From Bacteroidota bacterium (GTDB lineage Bacteria; Bacteroidota; Bacteroidia; Bacteroidales; Bacteroidaceae), in the NCBI GenBank assembly GCA_023458215.1, contig JAEXAJ010000119.1:1-14799 (forward strand): a stretch of DNA of 14,799 bases, in the 5' to 3' direction. The translations under genes were made by a program, and so were the position numbers. Numbering within the stretch: position 1 is the first letter of the stretch; every line of letters starts with the position of its first letter. Of this stretch, positions 1 through 8,587 are shown in pieces. A model generated the notes under the pieces. It saw only the letters and a program-made list of their open reading frames with translations, was not told the origin of the DNA and did no database searches.

Positions 1-81
1 CATTCATCATACTTCACACTACCTTAATATATATATGCACGCTATAAGTGAAGCCTGAATCAAAGTTTATGCCTGAAAACT

Positions 82-111
82 TTTGTATATCGTAAAAAAG
101 CAGTACTTTAG
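82..111 (+). promoter_or_regulatory. Probable gyrA promoter (Bacteroides-type)
   Basis: A TTTG at 82-85 is followed after 18 nt by TACTTTAG at 104-111. This matches the Bacteroides primary sigma factor consensus (TTTG near -33, TAnnTTTG near -7) with one mismatch in the second element. Transcription would start around 117-120, giving a leader of about 40 nt before the gyrA ATG at 159. The leader has no Shine-Dalgarno sequence and is AT-rich near the start. The rest of 1-158 shows nothing else I can name. Confidence 0.5.
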
Positions 112-158
112 CGTGGTTTTTCACGAAACCGAAAATGTATAATTAATAATCTTTTTAA

Positions 159-2693
159 ATGCTTGAACAAGACAGAATTATAAAGATTAACATCGAGGAG
201 GAAATGAAGTCATCGTACATTGACTATTCAATGTCGGTCATCGTTTCTCGTGCTCTCCCGGATGTTAGAGATGGTTTTAAACCCGTTCACCGAAGAATTC
301 TTTTCGGAATGATGGGATTAGGAAATACATCAGATAAACCTTATAAAAAATCAGCCAGAGTTGTAGGTGAAGTATTAGGTAAATATCATCCTCATGGTGA
401 CTCTTCCGTTTATGGCGCACTTGTACGCATGGCACAACCATGGGCTATGCGTTACATGCTGGTAGACGGACAAGGTAACTATGGCTCCGTTGACGGTGAT
501 AGCGCAGCTGCTATGCGTTATACAGAGTGTCGTTTACGGAAGATTGGTGAAGAGACAATGCAGGATCTTGAAAAAGAGACTGTTGACATGCAAAACAATT
601 TCGACGACTCATTACAGGAGCCTACTGTCATGCCGACACGTATTCCGACTCTTTTGGTTAATGGAGCGTCAGGTATTGCTGTAGGTATGGCAACCAATAT
701 GCCAACTCACAACTTGTCTGAAGTTATCGATGCCTGTGTTGCATACATTGATAACAATGAGATAGAGATAGAAGAGCTTATGACTTACGTCAAGGCCCCT
801 GACTTCCCAACCGGGGGGTATATCTATGGAATGAGTGGTGTGCGTGAAGCATATCTCACTGGCCGTGGACGAGTTATCATGCGTGCCAAAGCCGAGATTG
901 AAACCGGTTCGACACATGACAAGATTGTTGTGACCGAAATTCCTTATGGTGTCAACAAGGCAGAATTAATTAAAAGCATTGCTGATTTAGCCAATGAAAA
1001 GAAGATAGAAGGCATAGCAAATGCAAACGATGAATCTGACCGCGAAGGAATGCGCATCGTTATTGACGTTAAGCGTGATGCTAATGCCAGTGTAGTGCTG
1101 AATAAGCTCTATAAGATGACATTATTGCAAACATCCTTTGGCGTAAACAATGTAGCATTGGTTCACGGACGTCCTCGTTTGTTGAATCTGAAGGATTTGA
1201 TTAAATACTTCGTAGAACATCGCCATGATGTAGTAATCCGTCGTACGCAATACGACTTGCGCAAAGCCAAAGAACGTGCGCATATATTGGAAGGTCTGAT
1301 TATTGCATCCGATAATATTGATGAGGTAATAAAAATTATTCGTGCGGCCAAAACCCCGAATGATGCTATCGCCGGCTTGATGGAACGCTTCCAGTTGACC
1401 GAGATTCAATCTCGTGCCATTGTTGAGATGCGCTTACGTCAGCTCACCGGTCTGATGCAAGATCAGCTTCACGCCGAATATGAAGAAATCCAAAAACAAA
1501 TCGCTTATTTTGAGGAAATTCTCGTTAATGATGAACTTTGTCGCAAAGTTATTAAAGATGAATTGATCGAAGTAAAAGAGAAATATGGTGATGAGCGTCA
1601 TTCTGAAATTGTTTATTCTTCAGAAGAATTCAATCCGGAAGATTTCTATGCAGATGATGAAATGATTATCACCATCTCCCACATGGGATACATTAAACGC
1701 ACACCGCTGAGCGAGTTCCGTGCACAAAACCGTGGTGGAGTAGGTTCTAAAGGCACCGAGACCCGTGACGAAGACTTCGTAGAGCATATATATCCGGCAA
1801 CTATGCACAACACTATGATGTTCTTTACGCAAAAGGGTAAGTGCTATTGGTTGAAAGTTTATGAAATACCCGAAGGTACAAAGAATTCCAAAGGACGTGC
1901 TATTCAAAACTTGCTAAATATTGATTCTGACGATGCTGTTAACGCCTACTTACGTGTGAAGAATCTGAACGATCAAGACTTTATTAATAGTCATTATGTT
2001 CTATTCTGCACTAAAAATGGTGTTATCAAAAAGACATTGCTCGAGCAATATTCACGTCCTCGCCAGAATGGTGTTAATGCCATAACTATTCGTGAAGACG
2101 ACCGCGTTATTGAAGTACGTATGACAAACGGTGATAATGAAATAATTATTGCCAACCGTAATGGCCGTGCCATTCGTTTCAACGAGAATGCGGTTCGTGT
2201 AATGGGACGTACCGCTACCGGTGTACGTGGTATGACACTAGATGAAGACGGTCAAGATGAAGTAATCGGAATGATTTGCATCAAGGACCCTGATACCGAA
2301 ACAATTATGGTTGTTTCTGAACAAGGTTATGGAAAGCGTTCGGACATTGAAGATTACCGTAAGACGAATCGTGGTGGTAAAGGTGTCAAAACATTGAATA
2401 TCACAGATAAAACTGGTAAACTGGTAGCAATCAAGTCTGTAACAGATGAAAATGACTTGATGATTATCAATAAATCCGGTATTACCATTCGTCTAAAAAT
2501 GGCTGATGTTCGTATTATGGGACGTGCAACACAAGGAGTTCGATTAATCAACCTTGAAAAGCGCAACGACGAGATTGGTTCGGTATGTAAAGTAACTTCC
2601 GAGAGTGAAGATGAAATTGAAATCCTGGAAGAAGGAGATGAAAACATCTCTCAAGGCTCTCAAGAGGAGATTAATAATGAAAATGAAGAATAG
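159..2693 (+). CDS. gyrA: DNA gyrase subunit A
   Basis: Breaks and rejoins DNA as the A subunit of the A2B2 gyrase that introduces negative supercoils; cytosolic. At 844 aa it is close to the usual family length. The breakage-reunion domain fills about residues 1-490, with the catalytic tyrosine at Y121 in AAMRYTE and the quinolone-pocket helix [17 protein letters not shown] at 77-93. The C-terminal beta-pinwheel domain (about 495-810) carries a GyrA-box QNRGGVG at 523-529. That box favours gyrase over topoisomerase IV ParC, although it differs slightly from the classic QRRGGKG. The last 30 residues are strongly acidic, a tail type known to modulate supercoiling in other gyrases. The residue matching E. 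coli Asp87 is Gly86 here, while the Ser83 equivalent (S82) is intact. A TPR-protein gene follows 30 nt downstream and may be cotranscribed. Confidence 0.97.
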   Translation: MLEQDRIIKINIEEEMKSSYIDYSMSVIVSRALPDVRDGFKPVHRRILFGMMGLGNTSDKPYKKSARVVGEVLGKYHPHGDSSVYGALVRMAQPWAMRYMLVDGQGNYGSVDGDSAAAMRYTECRLRKIGEETMQDLEKETVDMQNNFDDSLQEPTVMPTRIPTLLVNGASGIAVGMATNMPTHNLSEVIDACVAYIDNNEIEIEELMTYVKAPDFPTGGYIYGMSGVREAYLTGRGRVIMRAKAEIETGSTHDKIVVTEIPYGVNKAELIKSIADLANEKKIEGIANANDESDREGMRIVIDVKRDANASVVLNKLYKMTLLQTSFGVNNVALVHGRPRLLNLKDLIKYFVEHRHDVVIRRTQYDLRKAKERAHILEGLIIASDNIDEVIKIIRAAKTPNDAIAGLMERFQLTEIQSRAIVEMRLRQLTGLMQDQLHAEYEEIQKQIAYFEEILVNDELCRKVIKDELIEVKEKYGDERHSEIVYSSEEFNPEDFYADDEMIITISHMGYIKRTPLSEFRAQNRGGVGSKGTETRDEDFVEHIYPATMHNTMMFFTQKGKCYWLKVYEIPEGTKNSKGRAIQNLLNIDSDDAVNAYLRVKNLNDQDFINSHYVLFCTKNGVIKKTLLEQYSRPRQNGVNAITIREDDRVIEVRMTNGDNEIIIANRNGRAIRFNENAVRVMGRTATGVRGMTLDEDGQDEVIGMICIKDPDTETIMVVSEQGYGKRSDIEDYRKTNRGGKGVKTLNITDKTGKLVAIKSVTDENDLMIINKSGITIRLKMADVRIMGRATQGVRLINLEKRNDEIGSVCKVTSESEDEIEILEEGDENISQGSQEEINNENEE

Positions 2694-2723
2694 ACATAAT
2701 ATTAATTTAAATTTTCTACAATC

Positions 2724-3938
2724 ATGAAAAGAGTACTATTTTCAATGGTTTTACTACTTGCCGCTAGCTTTACATTTGCTCAAGAAAAGAGTGTAAAAGA
2801 AGCTAAAAGTATAGCTAATGAAGTAAAACCTGATTTTGCCAAAGCAGAAGCACTGATTAATGAAGCTTTGACCAACCCCGAAACAAAGGATAAACCTGAA
2901 ACTTGGGATGTAGCCGGTCTTATTCAAAAGAAAAGAAGTGAAAAAGAAATGGAAAATGCCTACCTGAGAAAGCCATACGATACTCTTCAGGTATATAATA
3001 GCGCATTGAACATGTGTAAATACTACTTCAAATGCGATGAACTTGCACAAATTCCTGATGAAAAAGGCAAGATCAAAAACAAATTCAGAAAATCGAATGC
3101 TGCTTCTATTTTGGCAGAACGCGGTAACTTAATCAATGGTGGTATTCAATTCTTTAATCAAGATAAGAATAAAGAAGCTTTTGAGTTCTTTGCAACTTAC
3201 GTTGATGTTGCAGCAAACCCAATGTTTGAAAAGGAAAATCTACTGAAAACTGACACAGTATTACCCCAAATTGCTTACTATGCTAGCTTAGCAGCAGCTA
3301 AGATGGAAGATTATCCTAATGTATTAAAGTATGCTCCTTATGCACAAAATGACAAAGAAGTAGGAAAATATGCTATGGAATTTATTTCTACTGCTTTGAA
3401 GGCTGAAGGTGATACAGTAAAATGGGTAAATTCATTGAAAGAAGGTATTCAGAAGTATCCTGAGCACCCATTCTTCTTTGGACATTTGATTGACTACTAT
3501 AGCAATAACAACAAGTATGATGAAGCTATGCAGTTCGCTGATGACATGTTAGCTAAAGATCCGAATAATACATTCTATCTGTATGTAAAAGGCTATCTTT
3601 ATCATAACATGAAGGACTATGACAAAGCAATCGAGTTCTATACTAAGACTGTTGAAGTAGATCCTAATTATGCAGAGGCTTTCTCTAATTTAGGATTAAT
3701 CTACTGTTTACAAGCCCAAGATTTCTCAGAGAAGGCTACAACTGATGTAAACGACCCGAAATACAAAGCTGACCAAGCTACATTGAAGTCTTTCTATGAA
3801 AAGGCAAAACCAAATTATGAGAAGGCAAGACAGTTGAAACCTGAGCAGAAAGATTTGTGGTTGAACGGTCTTTATAGAGTATATTATAATTTGGACATGG
3901 GACCTGAATTCGATGAAATCGAAAAGCTGATGCAATAA
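2724..3938 (+). CDS. Exported tetratricopeptide-repeat protein
   Basis: A 404-aa protein with a clear signal peptide (MKRVLFSMVLLLAASFTFAQ, cleavage likely near residue 20), so it is expected in the periplasm or attached to the envelope. The body is all-helical. The clearest TPR units lie at about 248-281, 284-317 and 318-340, with PxxAEAFSNLGLIY-like spacing, and a further helical pair at about 350-380. Weaker TPR-like helices occur near 131-165 and 183-215. TPRs bind other proteins; no catalytic motif is visible. It follows gyrA by 30 nt with no promoter I can see between, and ends just before a strong terminator, so a gyrA-TPR transcript is likely. Residues 60-125 show no recognised domain. 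Its specific function is unknown. Confidence 0.85.
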   Translation: MKRVLFSMVLLLAASFTFAQEKSVKEAKSIANEVKPDFAKAEALINEALTNPETKDKPETWDVAGLIQKKRSEKEMENAYLRKPYDTLQVYNSALNMCKYYFKCDELAQIPDEKGKIKNKFRKSNAASILAERGNLINGGIQFFNQDKNKEAFEFFATYVDVAANPMFEKENLLKTDTVLPQIAYYASLAAAKMEDYPNVLKYAPYAQNDKEVGKYAMEFISTALKAEGDTVKWVNSLKEGIQKYPEHPFFFGHLIDYYSNNNKYDEAMQFADDMLAKDPNNTFYLYVKGYLYHNMKDYDKAIEFYTKTVEVDPNYAEAFSNLGLIYCLQAQDFSEKATTDVNDPKYKADQATLKSFYEKAKPNYEKARQLKPEQKDLWLNGLYRVYYNLDMGPEFDEIEKLMQ

Positions 3939-3960
3939 TCTTAATGCGATTATAAATAAT

Positions 3961-4000
3961 AAGCCTAATCAAGTAAAATTGGTTAGGCTTTTATTTTTTA
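3961..4000 (+). terminator. Intrinsic terminator after gyrA-TPR unit
   Basis: A 10-bp stem pairs 3961-3970 (AAGCCTAATC) with 3981-3990 (GGTTAGGCTT), with one G-U wobble and a 10-nt loop. It is followed by TTATTTTTT at 3991-3999. On the minus strand the same hairpin is followed by a weaker ATTATTTAT run, so it may also stop transcription from the convergent stress-protein gene that ends at 4126. Confidence 0.85.
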
Positions 4001-4125
4001 GCATTCTTGCGATGCTAAGCATTGTTTATCCAATTAGGGGAGCTAAATTATAAGATTATAATGAATTAGATTTACATATTAAACATAATCATGATTATTA
4101 CTCAAATATAGAAAGCTTATTTAAA

Positions 4126-5256
4126 TCAGCTCGGTCGTCCGTAGATAACTAATAAAGGTGTATCAGAATGAAAAATCATTTTTCGGGCAATACCGGGATT
4201 AAATAATCGAGAAAATATGTTTCTTTTATATGAAGTCAATGCAATAATATCGATATGATTACTTTTTATATAACTATCCAAACTATTCAATAAATCATCG
4301 TTTTTCACAACATCATAGCTAATATCTAATAACGGATATTGTTTCTGGAAATATTCTTTAATTCCACCTAACTTAATCTCATTCCATGTGTCTTTAACTT
4401 CAGAAAGATGAATTAAAGAAATAGCAAATTTAAAAGGCTTCAAGCTACTTATCAAAGAGTCAAAAGCAATCAAATCACGTTGATCAAAATTAGTAATAAA
4501 AGCTATGCGTTTCACTTCAGAGAATTGTGTGAAAGGAGTATTTTCCGGAATAGCCAATACAGGTACCCGACTACGTTCAATTACTTCAGCAGTAACGCTA
4601 CCAATTAAGTCAATATCTTTTTGATTCTTGCCTCTTGTTCCCATCACGATAATTCGTGGACGATTTTCTTTAGCGTAACGCAACACTTCTTCTTCAGGAA
4701 TACCTTCGCGCAATACACAAGTATATTTTACACTAGGAAACTCTCCCGTAGCAACTTTTTCCTTTACTTTATCTGATAAAGAATTTAAATCAGCATGAAC
4801 CTTTTGTAATATATTCTTCACATTTTCCTCATCAGCAAGTTGATAGTTGAATACATCACCATAAGGTAAAGAAGTTGCATATATAGGGGTAAAATAAACA
4901 TGTAATAAAACAACATCTGCACCTATATTATGGGCAAAATTAAAACCGAATTCACACGCTTTCAACGAATAATTAGAGAAATCTACAGGAATAAGAACTT
5001 TATTATTAGATTTTTCTATTTTGGGAGACTTCCCTCCTACTACTTCCTCTGATAACCAAGCTGAACTCTCTGTGATTTTTAGTGCATGAGGCAAATCACT
5101 TTCCTTAATTCGTACACGTACACCAGAAGATATAACAGGTTGTATCTGATTTACATTCATTATATAGGTTTCAATACCTTCATTCTCAAGTACATTCTTC
5201 AGTATTTGCGCTTTTGCATACGTAAGAATAGCTAATGTAACTAATTTGTCTTCCAT
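4126..5256 (-). CDS. Tandem universal stress protein with N-terminal DUF2007-like domain
   Basis: A 376-aa cytosolic protein with three parts. Residues 4-62 resemble the DUF2007 'putative signal transducing' fold (AKAQILKNVLENEGIETYI, then VRVRIKESDLPHALKI). Residues 85-237 form a canonical UspA domain starting KVLIPVDFS (D92) with an intact nucleotide-binding motif G-2x-G-9x-G-S (G206, G209, G219, S220), so ATP binding is expected. Residues 249-373 form a second Usp fold whose equivalent loop (TSYKRNIFSRLFNPGIARK) lacks those glycines, so it probably does not bind nucleotide. Usp proteins generally help cells survive stress, but no reaction can be assigned. It lies 79 nt downstream of the small HTH gene on the same strand, with a terminator-like hairpin between. 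No promoter match was found in that gap, so readthrough is possible. Confidence 0.9.
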   Translation of the reverse strand: MEDKLVTLAILTYAKAQILKNVLENEGIETYIMNVNQIQPVISSGVRVRIKESDLPHALKITESSAWLSEEVVGGKSPKIEKSNNKVLIPVDFSNYSLKACEFGFNFAHNIGADVVLLHVYFTPIYATSLPYGDVFNYQLADEENVKNILQKVHADLNSLSDKVKEKVATGEFPSVKYTCVLREGIPEEEVLRYAKENRPRIIVMGTRGKNQKDIDLIGSVTAEVIERSRVPVLAIPENTPFTQFSEVKRIAFITNFDQRDLIAFDSLISSLKPFKFAISLIHLSEVKDTWNEIKLGGIKEYFQKQYPLLDISYDVVKNDDLLNSLDSYIKSNHIDIIALTSYKRNIFSRLFNPGIARKMIFHSDTPLLVIYGRPS

Positions 5257-5274
5257 AAACCATTAATTTTTAGA

Positions 5275-5318
5275 TTAAAACAAATAAGAAATCCCAATTG
5301 TTTGTTAGCAATTGGGAT
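5275..5318 (-). terminator. Intrinsic terminator after the HTH gene
   Basis: A perfect 10-bp inverted repeat, ATCCCAATTG at 5291-5300 and CAATTGGGAT at 5309-5318, has an 8-nt loop. Read on the minus strand it is followed by a T-rich run (TTCTTATTTGTTTTA). It sits 17 nt past the stop of the 91-aa gene and before the stress-protein start, so it may end the small transcript or only partly attenuate readthrough. Confidence 0.7.
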
Positions 5319-5335
5319 CCTTTTACTTTCTTTTC

Positions 5336-5611
5336 TTAAGCTCTAATAGGTTCTGCATTTTTAGCTGCTATTTCATCTAAAATCTTTAAAGCTCGGTCTA
5401 GAACAGTAGTATCGTCAATCATTACTAACCCTCCATCAGGACCTGGTTCCAAGTGGATTCCCACACTTTTTCCTTCTTTAAAGTTATGTCCACCGAAGAA
5501 ATTTCTTACTGTATCAACATTCAACCCAAGTTCATCGGCTATTCTATGCATACTACCACTAGGCAATGAGTCTTTAATTTTACGTAGTTCATTAAATGTT
5601 ATTGTTCTCAT
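5336..5611 (-). CDS. Small helix-turn-helix DNA-binding protein
   Basis: A 91-aa protein. Residues about 18-40 (SMHRIADELGLNVDTVRNFF) fit a helix-turn-helix in which a helix scanning IADELGL is followed by a recognition helix VDTVRNFFG. The middle (49-66) is glycine-rich and probably beta, and 67-86 form an amphipathic helix that could dimerise. This suggests a small transcription factor or nucleoid-type protein; no family name can be given with certainty. It has its own promoter and terminator, and the universal stress gene downstream would be a natural target or partner, which is inference. The start is the first ATG, in an AT-rich leader without Shine-Dalgarno, as is normal in this group. 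Confidence 0.75.
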   Translation of the reverse strand: MRTITFNELRKIKDSLPSGSMHRIADELGLNVDTVRNFFGGHNFKEGKSVGIHLEPGPDGGLVMIDDTTVLDRALKILDEIAAKNAEPIRA

Positions 5612-5655
5612 ATTGATAAATTTAATGGTTAATACTCTGTATTATTATCACGCTA

Positions 5656-5686
5656 TAAACTTAAGGAAAAAAAAAGATAAAACAAA
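5656..5686 (-). promoter_or_regulatory. Probable promoter of the HTH gene
   Basis: On the minus strand TTTG (5686-5683) is followed after 19 nt by TAAGTTTA (5663-5656), one mismatch from the Bacteroides TAnnTTTG element. The 19-nt spacer is near-ideal and contains a long T run. The predicted start at about 5649 leaves a leader of about 38 nt. The rest of the 5612-5865 gap holds only the bat-operon terminator. Confidence 0.5.
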
Positions 5687-5789
5687 CTATTCCTTTAACT
5701 TTTTTATAAAAGAAATCGCATACAAGGAAAATAAACAATGAATTGTCTTATTTCAGAAAAATCACCATGAATTCAAGAAGTATTAAAGT

Positions 5790-5846
5790 GGATAAAGAAG
5801 AAATGGCTCATACAAAAAGAAGATCCTTCCATTTATATGAGCCATT
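5790..5846 (-). terminator. Intrinsic terminator of the bat operon
   Basis: An 11-bp perfect stem pairs AATGGCTCATA (5802-5812) with TATGAGCCATT (5836-5846). Its loop contains a second short hairpin (GAAG at 5819-5822 with CTTC at 5826-5829). Read on the minus strand the stem is followed by TTTCTTCTTTATCC. It lies 20 nt past the batE stop, and the plus-strand side has no T run, so it acts for the bat operon only. Confidence 0.8.
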
Positions 5847-5865
5847 CTGATTATATTGAAACGTT

Positions 5866-6699
5866 CTAGATCACCTCAATAGCCGAAGCAGGCACCCACC
5901 CTACTTTACCATCTTCTAAACGGATTTCTTTCCATTCACGCATAGAGTTATCTTTTATCTGAACTTTATGGCCTTCATGCAAAATAAACAGGCTTGTACC
6001 ACTATCACTAGGTGTACTACGTACTGTAACACTGGGAGATAACACGATTGCATGATTACGATCAATCAAATCATTCTTTTGCTGAGATGCAAATAGATTA
6101 GTCAAAATGACAAACGCTAAAAGTACAAATCCTGCAATAAATCCTGTTTTTTTCCACACAATCTGTTTAGAAAAAAAGAATAAATACAAAGCTCCCAATA
6201 AAAGAATGAAAAATACAATTCCTAATTTAGCCCAAGTATCTATACTCATGCTATTAATCAAAGATTTAATCCATGATACAAAGAATATCTCAGGTACCGG
6301 AACAACTTTATCAATTGTTTTGGAACGAGCTATTTCTAAATTAGCACGAATATCTGCATTACCCGGCTGTAACAATAAAGCCCGTTCATAATTCAAAATA
6401 GCTTTTGCTATTTCACCTGCTTTATAATAACTGTTACCCAGGTTATAGTAAACTTCAGCAGCCTCCCCTTTCTTTAATAGATTCTCATAAATCTGAATTG
6501 CAGAAGCAAAATCATTTCTTACATAAGCACTATCTCCTTCGGCCTTAGTAACATTACTTTGCTGTTTCGCAGCAGAGAACTCAGCATGCGCAGGTATTGA
6601 ATCATTTGCTGATTGTAAAGTATCTACAACAGCAGAATCCTGGGAAAAAGTATTTATCGACAGCAACAGGCTAAGGGTAATAAATAGTATTTTTTTCAT
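5866..6699 (-). CDS. batE: BatE: TPR and SH3-like membrane protein
   Basis: Last gene of the aerotolerance operon, 277 aa from the chosen start. In order: a signal peptide (1-20, MKKILFITLSLLLSINTFSQ), a short Ser/Ala-rich linker, TPR units at about 50-115 (AEVYYNLGNSYYKAGEIAKAILNYERALLLQPG), two membrane segments (about 158-177 and 186-203), and an SH3-like domain at about 215-277 (VTVRSTPSDSGTSLFILHEG, ending VGWVPASAIEVI). This domain order is typical of BatE. An in-frame ATG at 6822 would add 41 residues read out of batD's frame. The start at 6699 is preferred because it gives a proper signal peptide and has AAGGAGGG 7 nt upstream. The gap from batD is 16 nt, so the two are cotranscribed. 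The TPR and SH3 parts probably contact periplasmic partners or wall material. Confidence 0.93.
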   Translation of the reverse strand: MKKILFITLSLLLSINTFSQDSAVVDTLQSANDSIPAHAEFSAAKQQSNVTKAEGDSAYVRNDFASAIQIYENLLKKGEAAEVYYNLGNSYYKAGEIAKAILNYERALLLQPGNADIRANLEIARSKTIDKVVPVPEIFFVSWIKSLINSMSIDTWAKLGIVFFILLLGALYLFFFSKQIVWKKTGFIAGFVLLAFVILTNLFASQQKNDLIDRNHAIVLSPSVTVRSTPSDSGTSLFILHEGHKVQIKDNSMREWKEIRLEDGKVGWVPASAIEVI

Positions 6700-6706
6700 T
6701 ATCGTA

Positions 6707-6714
6707 CCCTCCTT
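6707..6714 (-). promoter_or_regulatory. Strong Shine-Dalgarno for batE
   Basis: The minus strand reads AAGGAGGG, then 7 nt, then the batE ATG at 6699. This near-perfect anti-16S match decides the start of batE over the upstream in-frame ATG at 6822. It is exceptional in the window: the other genes start after AT-rich, SD-less leaders. Confidence 0.8.
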
Positions 6715-6715
6715 A

Positions 6716-8566
6716 TTAATGTTTGATTGAATTTTCCATTTTACTGATAACCTCCAACGAAGCAGAGTAAACCTTATCCATAGCCTGATTATCATCACCA
6801 GGAGCAAAACGGGCAAACTCACAATTATTTAATGTATCAAGAAACTCCTCTATCAATGCATCAGAGACCCCATAATTGCGGAGTTCTTCAACGATATTAT
6901 CCTTCGATAAACGAGATACCGGAATACTCAGTTTGTCGCTGATATATCCCCAAAGTGCTTTCAACACTTCATCGTAGAATTCATCTTTCTTATTCTCAGA
7001 CAATAACTTGCCTGCTTGCTTCATACGTTTTACTGCAACTTTATTAGCCTTTTTAGTGCGCATTTTAGCAACATTGGCATTGGCAGCTATCTGTTTGCGA
7101 TAGATTATGAAGAATACCATAAACGCAACTCCAGGTATTAAATAGAATAACCAATATGTCAATGAACCAAAGAAGAAATCTCCTTTCTGAGAAAGAGTCA
7201 CATCATTCTGTTTGATATAACGAATATCCTCATTCAATACTTTCAAATCTTCTTTATTAGTAAAGTTCGCAATGGTTTGAGCGGCATTTCCTGCGCCTTT
7301 CTCAACATGCAATTCATACTCTTCGGTAGTTAGGGTCTTATATGAACGAGAATTAATATCAAAATAGCTGAATTTTACGGCAGGTATCTTGTAAGTTCCT
7401 GCAGTACGCGGAATGGCGAGATACTCAATCACCTTACTACCTGAAAGACCTGAATTTGTCAAGCGGAACTTGTTGTCCACTTTCGGGTCATATACTTCAA
7501 AATCTTCCGGGAACTTAATATCCGGATTTGATAGAAGTTTCAGATTGCCGGTACCGGAGATAACAATCTTTATGGTAACAGCATCATTTGTCTTAACATT
7601 GGTAGTATTAATAGAAGAAGTAATGTTGAACTCTCCCACTCCACCCGAAAAGTCAGCCGGTTTGCCAGCAGGTAAAGGATTGACATTAATGGTTAATTGA
7701 GGAGTCATAATCGTCTTCTTTACTTCTACATAGTTACTACCACCATTAAAGAAGGCTTCAAAAGGATCAACTGCTTGGGTTGCTTTAGCAATTGAAGCAT
7801 CAAAGCGGGCAGCATCAATCGTTAACTTGCCCGACTGCTGCGGAAATAATACGAACTGCCTATAAACAGTAGTCTGATAATTTCTACCTTTATAATGTTC
7901 CAAGCCCCATCTTCTATCATTAGGCAACTCTACCTCTTGGGAATGGAATCCTTTAAAATCGGGCAACTTCACATTATCGAACATACGTAAATCGACTAAT
8001 GTATAAATCTTATAAGTCAATAAGAAAGCCTCCTGTTCATATACTGTTGTTTTACTGGCTGTAGCAGTAATAAACAAGTCGCTGCTAGAGACTGCTGTTC
8101 CTGATGAAGCACGACTTGTACCTCCACTCTGCTTACCACCACCGCTATTGCCGGAAGATGTCCCGGAGTTTGCCTGATCAGCCGGCAAAACTTTTATCTG
8201 AACAGAATTAGATACCAGTTGGTTACCATCAGCGGTAATCGTAGCTCCTGGAATAGTAAAACTACCTTCTGTATTGGCCATCAGGATATAAGTAAAGGTA
8301 ATACTGCTGGTTGAAGTAGTTTGACCATTAATTATCTGTACACTGTTCTGTTGTGAACGGCTGGGCCCCATCAACACATCAAATCCTTTAATAGACGGAG
8401 CACGAAAATCTCTCACATTCTGCGTAGTTACTGTATATGACAGCCTAAACTGATCGCCTACCGCTATAGCATCGGGCGCAGTCGCAGTAAATGATACCTT
8501 GCCATCAGCAAAAGCATAAATACTGACTGATATCAGCATGATCCATAAGAAAACTATTTTTCTCAT
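6716..8566 (-). CDS. batD: BatD oxygen-tolerance membrane protein
   Basis: A 616-aa protein of the BatD family. Signal peptide 1-20 (MRKIVFLWIMLISVSIYAFA); a large beta-rich periplasmic region with repeated Ig-like domains (about 22-130, 163-300 and 305-425); a Gly/Ser-rich linker at 134-161; one membrane helix at about 468-490; then a basic juxtamembrane stretch and a cytosolic helical domain (about 505-612) with the family-typical NCEFARFAPG at 581-590. The basic residues just after the helix fit an N-out, C-in topology. It could therefore link periplasmic BatA/B/C to cytosolic MoxR or DUF58 protein, which is inference. It starts 21 nt after batC. Confidence 0.94.
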   Translation of the reverse strand: MRKIVFLWIMLISVSIYAFADGKVSFTATAPDAIAVGDQFRLSYTVTTQNVRDFRAPSIKGFDVLMGPSRSQQNSVQIINGQTTSTSSITFTYILMANTEGSFTIPGATITADGNQLVSNSVQIKVLPADQANSGTSSGNSGGGKQSGGTSRASSGTAVSSSDLFITATASKTTVYEQEAFLLTYKIYTLVDLRMFDNVKLPDFKGFHSQEVELPNDRRWGLEHYKGRNYQTTVYRQFVLFPQQSGKLTIDAARFDASIAKATQAVDPFEAFFNGGSNYVEVKKTIMTPQLTINVNPLPAGKPADFSGGVGEFNITSSINTTNVKTNDAVTIKIVISGTGNLKLLSNPDIKFPEDFEVYDPKVDNKFRLTNSGLSGSKVIEYLAIPRTAGTYKIPAVKFSYFDINSRSYKTLTTEEYELHVEKGAGNAAQTIANFTNKEDLKVLNEDIRYIKQNDVTLSQKGDFFFGSLTYWLFYLIPGVAFMVFFIIYRKQIAANANVAKMRTKKANKVAVKRMKQAGKLLSENKKDEFYDEVLKALWGYISDKLSIPVSRLSKDNIVEELRNYGVSDALIEEFLDTLNNCEFARFAPGDDNQAMDKVYSASLEVISKMENSIKH

Positions 8567-8587
8567 ATATTATTTCCTATTTATGTG

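Noticed and set aside
3998..4018. Second hairpin (TTAGCAT / ATGCTAA) after the gyrA-TPR terminator
   Set aside because: Neither strand has a T run on its 3' side, so it does not qualify as a terminator and is likely chance.
5767..5850. 27-codon plus-strand ORF (MNSRSIKVDKEE...) in the gap between the HTH gene and batE
   Set aside because: It runs straight through the bat terminator hairpin, has no promoter or ribosome site, and its tail is explained by the inverted repeat.
6700..6822. 41-residue N-terminal extension of batE from the ATG at 6822
   Set aside because: It overlaps the batD 3' end, would bury the signal peptide, and ignores the strong Shine-Dalgarno before 6699.
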